NCBI GenBank assembly: GCA_964436865.1
Contig: CAYTFK010000024.1
Span: 1-41,416 of the forward strand
Source of the DNA: JAXGPP01 sp964436865
GTDB taxonomy: Bacteria; Planctomycetota; Planctomycetia; Pirellulales; Thermoguttaceae
Direction of reading: 5' to 3'
DNA length: 41,416 nt
The notes beneath the pieces are model-generated. The model was not told where the DNA came from. It was given only the letters and a program-made list of their open reading frames with translations, and searched no databases. A program made the translations under genes and the position numbers. Of this stretch, positions 1 through 8,532 are shown piece after piece (the first letter of the stretch is position 1; each line of letters opens with the position of its first letter).

Positions 1-1102
1 TGTCGATCGCCGGTGCGCGGCCGCCGTAGCCAAAGGTAATGTCTTCGTTGGTGAGCAATTCGGCGAGAACGTGGCGATCGTACGAGCCCTCCAGATACCG
101 GATGCCTGACACCGAGCAGGCCCAATGCCGGCCGGCGGCCGAGAGAATGCCTGTCTCGCCGGGGTGGCACCCCAATTGGTAGCCCAACCCGGCCGATGCC
201 GCCATCGCCGCCAACCGCAGACTGTTGAGAAAGCCGCCGCATTTCGACAGGCGGATGTTGAACAGGTCGCACGTGCCGCGCCGGATGGCCTCTTGTGCGT
301 CGAAAACGCCGGTAAGTGATTCATCCAGCATCACGGGCACGCCGAGCGACGGTCGCAGATCGGCCAGAGCCGCGACCTCCTCGTGAGGAACCGGCTGTTC
401 GATACAGGTGATGCCGCAGGGGATGAGCGGGGCAAGCCGGTCCGCCACTTCCGAGGCGTGCCAAGCTTCGTTGGCATCCAGCCGCAGATCAACTCGGCGA
501 CCGATCCAGCGCCTGATCCGCTGCAACCGCGTCGCGTCATCGGCCCCTTCGGCGCCGACCTTGACCTTGCACTGGCCAAAGCCGTAGAGTCTCATCTTGA
601 TGGCGCCGCGCCGCTCACTTCGCGGCGACTCGGCCATGATCGCCGCCGAGTACTGCACTGAACCCCGCTCGGCGTAGACAGGTGCTGCGGGAGCGTACGC
701 GCGTGTGAGCGCACGGACCGGCTGGTTGAACAGCCGGCCGAAGGCATCGAGCAGGCTCAATTCGACCGCGCAGCGCAAGGCGTTGCCGTAGCAGCCGCGG
801 AGATCCTCCTCGCGCGACGCTGGCCGGAATGACTCGCAGAGCGCGATCACGTCGCTCCAGTCGGCGCAGTCGCCGTCAAGCTGCTGACCAAGAGGCGTGG
901 CGGCGAGTTGTTCTAACGCGCCGTCAGCCGTTTCCCCGGTAACATAAGATCGCGGCACACCCTCGCCCCACCCCTCTGTGCCGTCACGCAACCGGCAGCG
1001 GACAAGCAGGTTGGCGCTCTCACGACGGGTGGCAGAGGCGTGCTTGATCTCGCGTTTCAGCGGCACGTGAACCAGGTAAGCGGCCAGTTCGGCAATCCGC
1101 AT
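1..1102 (-). CDS. Enolase-superfamily enzyme, MLE / dipeptide-epimerase-like (3' end outside window)
   Basis: I translated the minus strand by hand from the ATG at 1102-1100; the frame stays open to the left edge, so the C-terminus is missing. The first ~120 residues match the capping domain and the rest a TIM barrel. Visible catalytic residues are the K-x-K motif (CKVKVG, Lys179/Lys181), metal ligands Asp209 (LDANEAW), Glu235 (IEQP) and Asp260 (LDES), and Lys287 (RLSKCGG) on the opposite face. The two-lysine arrangement is that of the muconate-lactonizing subgroup: cycloisomerases, o-succinylbenzoate synthase and dipeptide epimerases, which all abstract a proton alpha to a carboxylate. The substrate cannot be read from this sequence. 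No signal peptide is seen, so it should be cytoplasmic. It begins 9 nt after the SDR gene stops, so the two are probably co-transcribed. Confidence 0.87.
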   Translation of the reverse strand, partial: MRIAELAAYLVHVPLKREIKHASATRRESANLLVRCRLRDGTEGWGEGVPRSYVTGETADGALEQLAATPLGQQLDGDCADWSDVIALCESFRPASREEDLRGCYGNALRCAVELSLLDAFGRLFNQPVRALTRAYAPAAPVYAERGSVQYSAAIMAESPRSERRGAIKMRLYGFGQCKVKVGAEGADDATRLQRIRRWIGRRVDLRLDANEAWHASEVADRLAPLIPCGITCIEQPVPHEEVAALADLRPSLGVPVMLDESLTGVFDAQEAIRRGTCDLFNIRLSKCGGFLNSLRLAAMAASAGLGYQLGCHPGETGILSAAGRHWACSVSGIRYLEGSYDRHVLAELLTNEDITFGYGGRAPAID

Positions 1103-1111
1103 GGCGTCTGC

Positions 1112-2134
1112 TCATGAACCGCTGACGGGCGCGGCCGTCGCAGACTTTCCCGTCGCCCAATCCAGGGCCTCGCGCATCCCTTCGCGGAAATCGACCTTCG
1201 GCTCATAGCCCAGGAGTTGTCGCGCCTTGGCGATCGAGAAGTCGAGATTCAAAGTCATGAACTTGATGCGCGCACGGGTCAGCATGGGGGCCTCGGTGGC
1301 GCCCCGGCGCAGGGCCATACGTTCGATCGGACCTACGACCAGCTTGGCCAGCCAGAGTGGCACCCGCTTTGGCCGCGGACGGCCGAGGTAATCGCAGATC
1401 GTGCCGATGAACTCCTCACGGGTGACCAGGCGGGCATCGCGAATGTTGAAGGTCTCGCCCACGGCCCGCTCGCTTTCAATCGCCAGGAAGATGGCGTCGA
1501 CGAGGTTGGCGACGTACGTATTGTTGAGCAACTTCTGGCCGTCGCCGATCAGCTTCATCTTGCCGGCCTCGATGCGTTCGATCAACCGAGGCACCACGTG
1601 GCGGTCGCCAGGCCCGTAGATAAAACCAGGCCGCAGAACCGTCGCGGGGAGCTTGTATTCGTCGACATGCCGCTTGAGCACCACCTCGGCCTCAGCCTTG
1701 GTCCGCGTGTAGCCATCCAAACCGCCGAGGTCGGGCGGCACGCTCTCGTCGGTGCCAAAATGATGCTCTGCCGGATAAACGCCCAACGAGCTGATCTGGA
1801 TCCAGCGCTTGAGTCGTCCTCCCTTCTCCACGGCTGTGAGCAGGTGCTCCAGGCCGACGACATTAATGGCGCGGTACTTCTCGGCCGGCCCCCAATCGCC
1901 CACATGCGCGGCCGTATGGACGACGATATCTACACCAGCTACCGCGGCGGGCAGCGTTTCAGGTCGGCCAAGGTCGGCCTCGATCTGTTCGACGCCCAAC
2001 GCAGCCAATTCGCCCCGGTTGCTGCTCGATCGCACCATGGCGCGCACGCGGTATCCCTTCTCGACGGCACGCCGGGAAACCAAGGCCCCTACCATGCCGG
2101 TCGCCCCGGTAACCAACATCAGTTCGCCAGCCAT
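1112..2134 (-). CDS. NAD(P)-dependent epimerase/dehydratase (extended SDR, 3-beta-HSD / dihydroflavonol-reductase-like)
   Basis: This 340-residue protein opens with a Rossmann nucleotide-binding motif (TGATGMVG, residues 9-16). It carries the SDR catalytic set Ser115 (ISSLG), Tyr142 and Lys146 (YTRTK), and ends with a substrate-binding region typical of extended SDRs. The family oxidises, reduces or epimerises sugar nucleotides, sterols or flavonoid-type substrates; the 'RPGFIYGPGD' region resembles the 3-beta-HSD-like branch. The frame is open further upstream to 2242, but I chose the ATG at 2134 because the Rossmann strand starts right after it and GGGAGA lies a short distance upstream. The enolase-superfamily gene follows after 9 nt, suggesting a two-step pathway. 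The substrate is unknown. Confidence 0.87.
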   Translation of the reverse strand: MAGELMLVTGATGMVGALVSRRAVEKGYRVRAMVRSSSNRGELAALGVEQIEADLGRPETLPAAVAGVDIVVHTAAHVGDWGPAEKYRAINVVGLEHLLTAVEKGGRLKRWIQISSLGVYPAEHHFGTDESVPPDLGGLDGYTRTKAEAEVVLKRHVDEYKLPATVLRPGFIYGPGDRHVVPRLIERIEAGKMKLIGDGQKLLNNTYVANLVDAIFLAIESERAVGETFNIRDARLVTREEFIGTICDYLGRPRPKRVPLWLAKLVVGPIERMALRRGATEAPMLTRARIKFMTLNLDFSIAKARQLLGYEPKVDFREGMREALDWATGKSATAAPVSGS

Positions 2135-2283
2135 TACGTCATTCTCCCAGTGATCTCGCAGGGGGTTGGCCCGCCATTGGCGAAACCCATGATACCCCCT
2201 GGGCCGAGATGCGTCCAGGTGGTACTTCGGTCCGCCATTCAAGCGACCCGCCTCCTTGAACGGATGCTGAAGACGCGAACACG

Positions 2284-5200
2284 TTAGAGCCGGATTTCCA
2301 CGATCAGCGGAAGATGGTCCGAGGCGGTGCGGGCCAACTGCGATACGGGTACCTCAACGGCCACCACCTCCAACTGCGGACTCAGAAAGACATGATCAAT
2401 GCGGGCCATCGGATAATGGCTGGGAAAGGTCCGATGCAGCCTGCCCGGTCCGGCGGTCGCAGTCTGCGCATCCTTGAGCACCTTCGACAGTCGGCAGTAG
2501 ACGGGCGAGCGGGGCAAGGAGTTGAAATCGCCGCACAACAGCCGAGGGTCATGGCATTGGGAATTGCCCAGCCACTGGTCCGAGACAAGCGTCTCGACCT
2601 GTACTTGCCGTTCGCGGTGCGAAAGCCCCAGGTGCGTATTGAGAATCTGCAACTCATGTCCGTCAACTTCGACGGCAACCCACATCGCCCCGCGAGGTTC
2701 GCCCCCCAGCGGTCCGGCATGTCCGGGTAGTTCGCCCGCCTGGATCAGTCGCATGGGAAAACGGCTCAATACCGCGTCGCCGTACTGCTCGCCAGCAACC
2801 CGTACAGCAGGGTGGAAATGATGTTCCATCTTGAGCGCCTGCGCGATCTCACGGGCCTGGTCGATCTGCCCGCTCCGGGCACGCCGGACGTCAAGTTCCT
2901 GCAGGGCTACAATGTCCGCTCCGCTCTGCGCGATTACCCGGGTGATTCGCGCCGGCGCCAGTTTGCCATCCGTGCCCACGCAGCTATGGACGTTGTACGT
3001 GATAACTCGCAGCGTCTCGGGTTTCGCTCGCCGGGTTGGGCGCTGCGAAGGCCTGTCGACAGTATGCCCCAGTACTCCCAACGCCGCCCGACGCAGCTCG
3101 CGCGGCCGCACATAGTCGCGATCGTCGAATGACAAAGGAGCGTCGCTCGGCAACAAGAGAAAACCTTGCGTTTCGTCAGTGCCGGGGCCGGCATGCGCGC
3201 CACGTTCATAGGCAAAGCTGATCGGCCGGTCATTCGGACGCCAGCCGCAGATCAGCAGCTCGCCGGCGTCCGGATGGCGGCAGAGGTTTGCAAGGTCGCG
3301 TGCTACCACGTCTAGCAAGGGATGGTCCTTCCCCAGTACCGCGCCAGCATCGTCGATCAGGCGGAAGCGTCCTCTTGAGGTCCATGCCACCGCCGAATCC
3401 GGGCCGTCGGACCAGAGCACAATGGGAATTTGGGCCTCCTCAACCAGACGGCGTGCGACGGTCTCTTTGTCGTCGGGCGAGAGAGTCGATGGGGTATAGA
3501 CATGACCGATCGGTCCCATCGCCAGCACCGAAACTCCATCGGATTGCCGTGAGTCCTGCTGCGAGGGGAGACGCGGGATTTGCTCGAACAACGCCCGCCG
3601 CATCCGCCCTCCGCCGAGCCACTGCGAGCGATGGTACTGAATGCTCGTCTCATCATGGCCGTTAGTCAGTGCTTCGGAGGCACCGTCGGCGAGGACTGCA
3701 AGAACGGCCGACTGAACGGTTCTTCCGGTCAGATCGCGATACGGCAGCGTGTCTTCCTGCCCGTGATCCGAGTAGATCCATACGCGATAGTCGCGACGGT
3801 CCGAGCGGTGCGCGGCCCGACAGACCCGGCGAATGGCCCGATCGATATCCCAAAGCGCCCAAAGCGCGTGGAGTGCGCCCGGTCCCCGATGGTGCGCCTG
3901 CTCGTCATAGGCGAGGAAGTTGAGATGGATGATCGACACGCCCCGTGCGGCATCGATGCAGGCACCTGCCGTGATCCACTCGCGAAGCACGATAGCCACG
4001 CCGACGCGGCTGGAAATGAATTTCAGTTCGCGAAGGAATCCGCTACCGGCGAACAGGCCGCGAACGGCGTCGGAGATCGCCAGGACCGTTTCGACAAGGG
4101 CAAGTGCCGCAACCCGGAGCAGGCTGCCCAGATAGAGCATCACGAGCACGGCCCAGCCGATCGGGTTGAGCGTTCGCGCCAGGTCGCCCCACCCCAGCGT
4201 TGCGGCGCAGAAATGCGATTCGGCTGCACCTCCCGAGTAGATATTTGAGTAGGCGGCTCCGCCCTCCAGCAGCCCGCGGCCTTCTGCGGCTAGCCGGCCC
4301 TGGACTCTTTCCGCGGCCTCGCGCTCGAACATCCGAACCTCCACGCCGGTGTCGTGCTCGCGGAAAGAGAAACTGGGAACGGCCGCCGGCACTCCGTAGA
4401 ACAACTCGGCTTGGACCGCGGGCGTTGTGGCTGGTTGTCCTGAGTAGAACGTGTGCAGCCGGTAGTGCTCTCGAGCAAGCAGCCGGCGAAGGAATGGCAT
4501 GCGCCGGCGCGCAAGGGCCTGCTCGAAATACTTCCGAGCCAGGCCATCGATCTGAATCAGGATCAAACCCGGCTCATCTCCGGTCCCCTCCGACTCAGAC
4601 AGTCCGAGCAATCGCGAGGCCAGCCGGTCGCGGCCAAACGTCCGTCGCGCCCAGCGTCCGGCTCGGATGACCGATCCTAGGACCGGAATCTGCGTCCAGT
4701 GATCGGGTTTCAGGGCAGTGGCAATGGCGCGGGCCCGGCCGGACCACAGTTCCCATTCCGTCTCAATCCGCCGCAGCGTTGTTTCCAGCGGGTTTGGTGC
4801 CGCGGGGTCAATCGCCATGCGCTTACCGCTGCCCGACTCAATGAGCGACCGGTACGAGACCAAGGCCCGCTCGGCGGTACGCGGCATCGAGAACTCATCG
4901 GCGGTGCGGCGAGCCGCCTGGCGAATCGCCTCGCGCTGGCCGGCATCGCGCGAGGCGATCCACTTCAAGGCATCGGCGTAAGGACGGACTCTCTGGGCGA
5001 CGAGCAGCCGTCCATTAGACCCGTCGCGAACGACTTCACGGACGCCGGGAGCGTCGAGGGCGACCACCGGCACGCCTGCCGCCATCGCCTCCGTCAGCAC
5101 CATGCCCTGCGTCTCGGTGTGCGAGGCGAAGGCGAAGACGTCCATCGCATGATAGGCGTCGATCAGTTCCTGGCCCGTGCGTGTACCGGCCATGTGAAGC

Positions 5201-5976
5201 CGATCGGCAAGCCGCATCCGGCTGAAGATCCGACGCATTTCATCCTGCGATGGACCGCTGCCGACGACGAGGAAATGGGCATCAGAACGCTCGCGGAGAA
5301 ACAGGGCCACCGATTCGGCCAGAAAGCCGAGGTTCTTTTCGGGCGCCAGCCGGCCCAGGTGTCCGACCACGAATCGATCGTCTGCGATTCCGCATGCCCG
5401 GCGGAAGGAACGGCTGTCGCCGCGGGCGAAACGGGGCACATCGACGCCGGTCGGGACGACGGTGATTGGCGTGTCGACGCCACGCTCGCGGAGCACGCCT
5501 GCCACGCTCTCGCTGGGAGCGAAAATCAGATCGCAGAGATTGCCGTATTCCGTCGAGAGTTGGATGGCGAATCGCTGCATGGCGGGCGAGTCGCCCGGCA
5601 CGTAATGAGTGTAGCGCTCGTACATCGTGTGGTGGGTGAAGACGAGCGGTACGCCGCAGGTCGCCGCCACCCGGAGTGCGGTGTTGCCGAGCAGGAAGGG
5701 ATGGTGCGAGTGGACGACGTCGGGCGCGTAGTCGTAGATCGCCGACATGACATGCGCCGGGATCGGCAGGGAAACGGTAAAGTCGCTTCCGTTGAACCGT
5801 TGCATGGCGGGTACGCGCAAGACCTCCTCGTCCTCTTCGGCCACGCCTTCGGCAATCGGCGCCACGATCAATACCCGGTGTCCGTAGCGTCGGTATTCCT
5901 GGGCAAAGGCCTCGACGGAGCGTGCAACGCCACCCACGTGGGGTTTGAACGTGTTGGTGAACATCAAGATCTTCAT
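2284..5976 (-). CDS. Three-domain fusion: GT4 glycosyltransferase - AP-superfamily phosphodiesterase - EEP phosphohydrolase
   Basis: This 1230-residue protein has three recognisable enzymes in one frame. Residues 1-385 are a GT4 (GT-B) glycosyltransferase with a glycine-rich start (KPHVGGVARS), a nucleotide-site lysine (GRLAPEKN, 208-215) and the E-x7-E motif (Glu288/Glu296). Residues ~470-955 look like a type I phosphodiesterase of the alkaline phosphatase superfamily: Asp477, nucleophile Thr517 or Thr518, Asp691/His695, Asp737/His738 and His928. A hydrophobic stretch (~604-637) interrupts it and may enter the membrane. Residues ~987-1230 are an EEP domain with YN, LQE, NTHLG, GDFN, RIDHV and SDHLP motifs. 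All three active sites look intact. GGCGG-type purines precede the ATG. It starts 27 nt after the glycosidase gene. The GT4 part resembles diacylglycerol glucosyltransferases, so a glycolipid or phospholipid role is an inference. Confidence 0.85.
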   Translation of the reverse strand: MKILMFTNTFKPHVGGVARSVEAFAQEYRRYGHRVLIVAPIAEGVAEEDEEVLRVPAMQRFNGSDFTVSLPIPAHVMSAIYDYAPDVVHSHHPFLLGNTALRVAATCGVPLVFTHHTMYERYTHYVPGDSPAMQRFAIQLSTEYGNLCDLIFAPSESVAGVLRERGVDTPITVVPTGVDVPRFARGDSRSFRRACGIADDRFVVGHLGRLAPEKNLGFLAESVALFLRERSDAHFLVVGSGPSQDEMRRIFSRMRLADRLHMAGTRTGQELIDAYHAMDVFAFASHTETQGMVLTEAMAAGVPVVALDAPGVREVVRDGSNGRLLVAQRVRPYADALKWIASRDAGQREAIRQAARRTADEFSMPRTAERALVSYRSLIESGSGKRMAIDPAAPNPLETTLRRIETEWELWSGRARAIATALKPDHWTQIPVLGSVIRAGRWARRTFGRDRLASRLLGLSESEGTGDEPGLILIQIDGLARKYFEQALARRRMPFLRRLLAREHYRLHTFYSGQPATTPAVQAELFYGVPAAVPSFSFREHDTGVEVRMFEREAAERVQGRLAAEGRGLLEGGAAYSNIYSGGAAESHFCAATLGWGDLARTLNPIGWAVLVMLYLGSLLRVAALALVETVLAISDAVRGLFAGSGFLRELKFISSRVGVAIVLREWITAGACIDAARGVSIIHLNFLAYDEQAHHRGPGALHALWALWDIDRAIRRVCRAAHRSDRRDYRVWIYSDHGQEDTLPYRDLTGRTVQSAVLAVLADGASEALTNGHDETSIQYHRSQWLGGGRMRRALFEQIPRLPSQQDSRQSDGVSVLAMGPIGHVYTPSTLSPDDKETVARRLVEEAQIPIVLWSDGPDSAVAWTSRGRFRLIDDAGAVLGKDHPLLDVVARDLANLCRHPDAGELLICGWRPNDRPISFAYERGAHAGPGTDETQGFLLLPSDAPLSFDDRDYVRPRELRRAALGVLGHTVDRPSQRPTRRAKPETLRVITYNVHSCVGTDGKLAPARITRVIAQSGADIVALQELDVRRARSGQIDQAREIAQALKMEHHFHPAVRVAGEQYGDAVLSRFPMRLIQAGELPGHAGPLGGEPRGAMWVAVEVDGHELQILNTHLGLSHRERQVQVETLVSDQWLGNSQCHDPRLLCGDFNSLPRSPVYCRLSKVLKDAQTATAGPGRLHRTFPSHYPMARIDHVFLSPQLEVVAVEVPVSQLARTASDHLPLIVEIRL

Positions 5977-6003
5977 TGCATGGCCGCCTCAATCAGCGAT
6001 TCG

Positions 6004-8364
6004 CTATTGAACTTCAGGTTGAGAGTGCAACGAGGGCGACCAACGGGAGCCCGGCTTGAGGGGGAACGGGCTTGAAGGAGTTGTGTTATCAACCTGAACA
6101 CCAACAAATCCCATCGGACGGACTTCCACGGCAGGCGGGTCGCCGCGCCAATCGGCCTGCCATTCGACGCGAAGCCGCTGCGCCTCTCGAACAGCCCGCA
6201 CGGCTACGCTCCCCCATGCGTTCGGCGCGGGTCCAAACTCTACTGCCTGGCCGTCGGCGAGCCACGCCGGAGTGATCCCGGAGGCCAGGAGCAGGCGATC
6301 CTCTTCCTCACGAACAATCGCGTTTCGCAGCGCCATTACCCACTCAGCCGCCGCCCACACGTGATGGCCGTCGCCCATGCAGCCACCACGGGTGCGGGGA
6401 TGAATGGCTTCGGGCCATTGGCCCGTCGGCGAAGCAAGCCCGGCCACCGTCTGCACCAGGTCAAACCACTGCGGGTCGCCGGCGCGGAGCATCACTTGCG
6501 CGATATGCAGCGTCAGATATGCGTTGATTCCCGAATGGATCATGTCCTGAAAGAAACCGCCATCGACGAAGAACCGCTCGCGGAGCACCGCTACGGTGTT
6601 CATGAGGCGGCGGTCATCGGGCGAAACCAGCGCCAGCGGATAGCCGGCTGCCAGCGAGCCGATTGCCCCGGTGTCCATACGACGATCGGGAGCGGCCGGC
6701 ATGACGGGCCGGCTGTCGTCCAGGCGCGTCTGGACGAGGCTCCGTTCAATGCACCTGAAGAGGTCGGACGCCTCGCGGCGGCAACGATCCGCCGCGGGGT
6801 CCCCCAGTTCGTCGAGCAAAGCAGCCGCAGCCTGCAAACCGCCTACAGCCCATAAATCATCCCAATAGTAATAGTCATTGGCGCCAAGATGCTCGGCGCT
6901 GAATCCGGCCGGCAGGAGGCCGGCGTGCGGCGAATCGGGTATGCGGGGCAGTCGTTTTCGGGCGATCCACTCCGCGCCGGATACCAGCGCATCGCGCCAT
7001 TCGGGTCGCGCGCCGTGGCCCGAAAGGCGGCACCACTGCCCGAATATCCAAAGCGCCTCGCCATTCGCGTCCCATTCGCCCTCTTGAGACAGGAAGTATC
7101 CGCTGCGTGTCTGGCGTGCCCGAAGATGGGGCAGCACCCTTTCCGCCCGGGATGCCAGGCCAGCGCAGAGCAGGGCATTCACGATGAAGGCAGTATCGCG
7201 GATCCAGAACCGCCTGTAGGTGTATGGACCGGGATAGACTTCGCCTGGCGTGTGGAGAATTAGCGTGCGCACAGCAGCGTCGTAAAGAAACTGAAGCCGT
7301 TGATCGGGAACAACCAGTCGCGCGTGGCCGGCAAGTGCTTCCTCCCAGGTGGAAATGTCGCGCAAAGACACGCCGGAAAGCTCGTTGCCGCCCCTGGCCT
7401 GCACCGAACGGGCCGCTGTCGCCGACAAGCCGCGCCGCGAATCACGAGGCGTGAGCGGGATGTGTGCTTCTAGCAATCTGGGCGAGCCGGGCGCGAGCCG
7501 GTACAGCGCCGCGGCGGTGGCCATGCCGACTTCGCACGCCGCCGTCTGGGTCTCTTCTCCATCGGTAAGATGCAGATAAACGTCTCCGCCGCGATAGTTC
7601 GAAGCCCGGAGTTCGTCTGCCGGTTCCACCAGGATAACTTCGTCGCGATTGTTGATCTTCCAACCTTCGCGGCCCGCAAGCGTCTCCACCCGATCGATGA
7701 AACTGACTCCCTCAGGGTTGAATGGGCGCAGGGAGATGACAAACCATGCCGGCGTCGCGCTTGTCGCCTGCCACACCTGGCGACAGACGGGGCGACCGCT
7801 TTCAATGACTACGTCAGCCCGGGCGTCGATCCGCAATCCGTCGGATCGGCATTCCGTCACCACAACCCATCTCTCGTCGATCAACAGTTGCTGGGATACG
7901 CTGCGCTCGCGCGACGGCAGCAGGCATCTGCCGTCGTCCGCCACAATCCACGCATCGAGCGACCATCCGTCCCATAGCGGAGTCAGCAGGCCGCGCGGAT
8001 CGATGATTGGATAGAGGTCCAGATTGGGCAGCCCGATCGCCGTCCAGTTGCGATGAGTGAGATTGACGTGTGTCAGCGAAAAGGCCCGCGGAATGAAGGC
8101 CTCGTCGCGCGGTTCGTACTGCCGCACAATCCAATATGGCCATACCCAATCGAGATTATGCTGGATGGCCGCGGTATTAATCAGCCCGCGGGCATGAAAC
8201 CGGGCCCCGGCACGCAGCAACTCCAATGGAACCTGGATTTCCGAGGGCTTGCCGAACTGGCGAAATCTGGAGACGAGTGCCAACGGGTCGGTAAACCCAT
8301 TGGCTCGCGCCGCGCGACGGGCAAGATACTGCCACGGAATCCACTTCAGCCAACCTACCCGCAT
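6004..8364 (-). CDS. Six-hairpin glycosidase, glycogen-debranching / GH15-like
   Basis: The 786-residue product has an N-terminal beta-rich half and a C-terminal (alpha/alpha)6 half. The catalytic half begins near residue 375 and shows FWIRD (~386-390), EWDANGEALWIFG, NDYYYWDDLW, and a late GQWPEAIHP...GDGHHVWAAAE stretch. These fit the debranching-enzyme/glucoamylase clan that hydrolyses alpha-glucosidic bonds by inversion. No signal peptide is obvious. The frame is open to 8457, but the ATG at 8364 is preferred because GAGGAC sits about 7 nt upstream and the first 31 codons look unconserved. It is the first gene of a minus-strand operon with the GT4 fusion gene. Substrate could be glycogen, trehalose-like glucans or a glycolipid headgroup; the sequence does not decide. 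Confidence 0.78.
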   Translation of the reverse strand: MRVGWLKWIPWQYLARRAARANGFTDPLALVSRFRQFGKPSEIQVPLELLRAGARFHARGLINTAAIQHNLDWVWPYWIVRQYEPRDEAFIPRAFSLTHVNLTHRNWTAIGLPNLDLYPIIDPRGLLTPLWDGWSLDAWIVADDGRCLLPSRERSVSQQLLIDERWVVVTECRSDGLRIDARADVVIESGRPVCRQVWQATSATPAWFVISLRPFNPEGVSFIDRVETLAGREGWKINNRDEVILVEPADELRASNYRGGDVYLHLTDGEETQTAACEVGMATAAALYRLAPGSPRLLEAHIPLTPRDSRRGLSATAARSVQARGGNELSGVSLRDISTWEEALAGHARLVVPDQRLQFLYDAAVRTLILHTPGEVYPGPYTYRRFWIRDTAFIVNALLCAGLASRAERVLPHLRARQTRSGYFLSQEGEWDANGEALWIFGQWCRLSGHGARPEWRDALVSGAEWIARKRLPRIPDSPHAGLLPAGFSAEHLGANDYYYWDDLWAVGGLQAAAALLDELGDPAADRCRREASDLFRCIERSLVQTRLDDSRPVMPAAPDRRMDTGAIGSLAAGYPLALVSPDDRRLMNTVAVLRERFFVDGGFFQDMIHSGINAYLTLHIAQVMLRAGDPQWFDLVQTVAGLASPTGQWPEAIHPRTRGGCMGDGHHVWAAAEWVMALRNAIVREEEDRLLLASGITPAWLADGQAVEFGPAPNAWGSVAVRAVREAQRLRVEWQADWRGDPPAVEVRPMGFVGVQVDNTTPSSPFPLKPGSRWSPSLHSQPEVQ

Positions 8365-8430
8365 TCTTGTCCTCGAAAATGGGACCGTCACCACCCGACC
8401 AGCTCGATGCCGTGCGACGGAGCAGAACGC

Positions 8431-8454
8431 GTGCCAATTGAGGCAATTTGGCAC
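8431..8454. promoter_or_regulatory. Inverted repeat in the glycosidase/VTT divergent promoter region
   Basis: Arms GTGCCAA (8431-8437) and TTGGCAC (8448-8454) are perfect inverted repeats 10 nt apart. The site lies in the 168-nt gap between the divergently transcribed glycosidase (start 8364) and VTT gene (start 8533). A dimeric regulator binding here could control both operons. No regulator gene is adjacent, so this is a candidate operator only. Confidence 0.35.
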
Positions 8455-8475
8455 CAACCTTGCACGATGTGCGGC

Positions 8476-8494
8476 TCGCCTGACTGGCAGGCGA
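8476..8494. repeat. Short hairpin-forming inverted repeat upstream of the VTT gene
   Basis: Arms TCGCCTG (8476-8482) and CAGGCGA (8488-8494) are perfect and separated by 5 nt. It is about 38 nt upstream of the VTT start. It could be a second operator half or a leader stem-loop. Chance occurrence in GC-rich DNA is possible. Confidence 0.25.
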
Positions 8495-8532
8495 CAGACA
8501 GAAATTGCTCCACGACAAGATGACGCAGCTCG

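Noticed and set aside
1217..2287. Long plus-strand open frame opposite the SDR gene
   Set aside because: Low-complexity translation with no recognisable motif; it mirrors the GC-rich SDR gene, which has clear catalytic residues.
4699..6075. 458-residue plus-strand open frame opposite the GT4 domain
   Set aside because: Composition (His/Arg/Gly-rich) is that of an antisense shadow; the minus-strand frame carries intact GT4 motifs.
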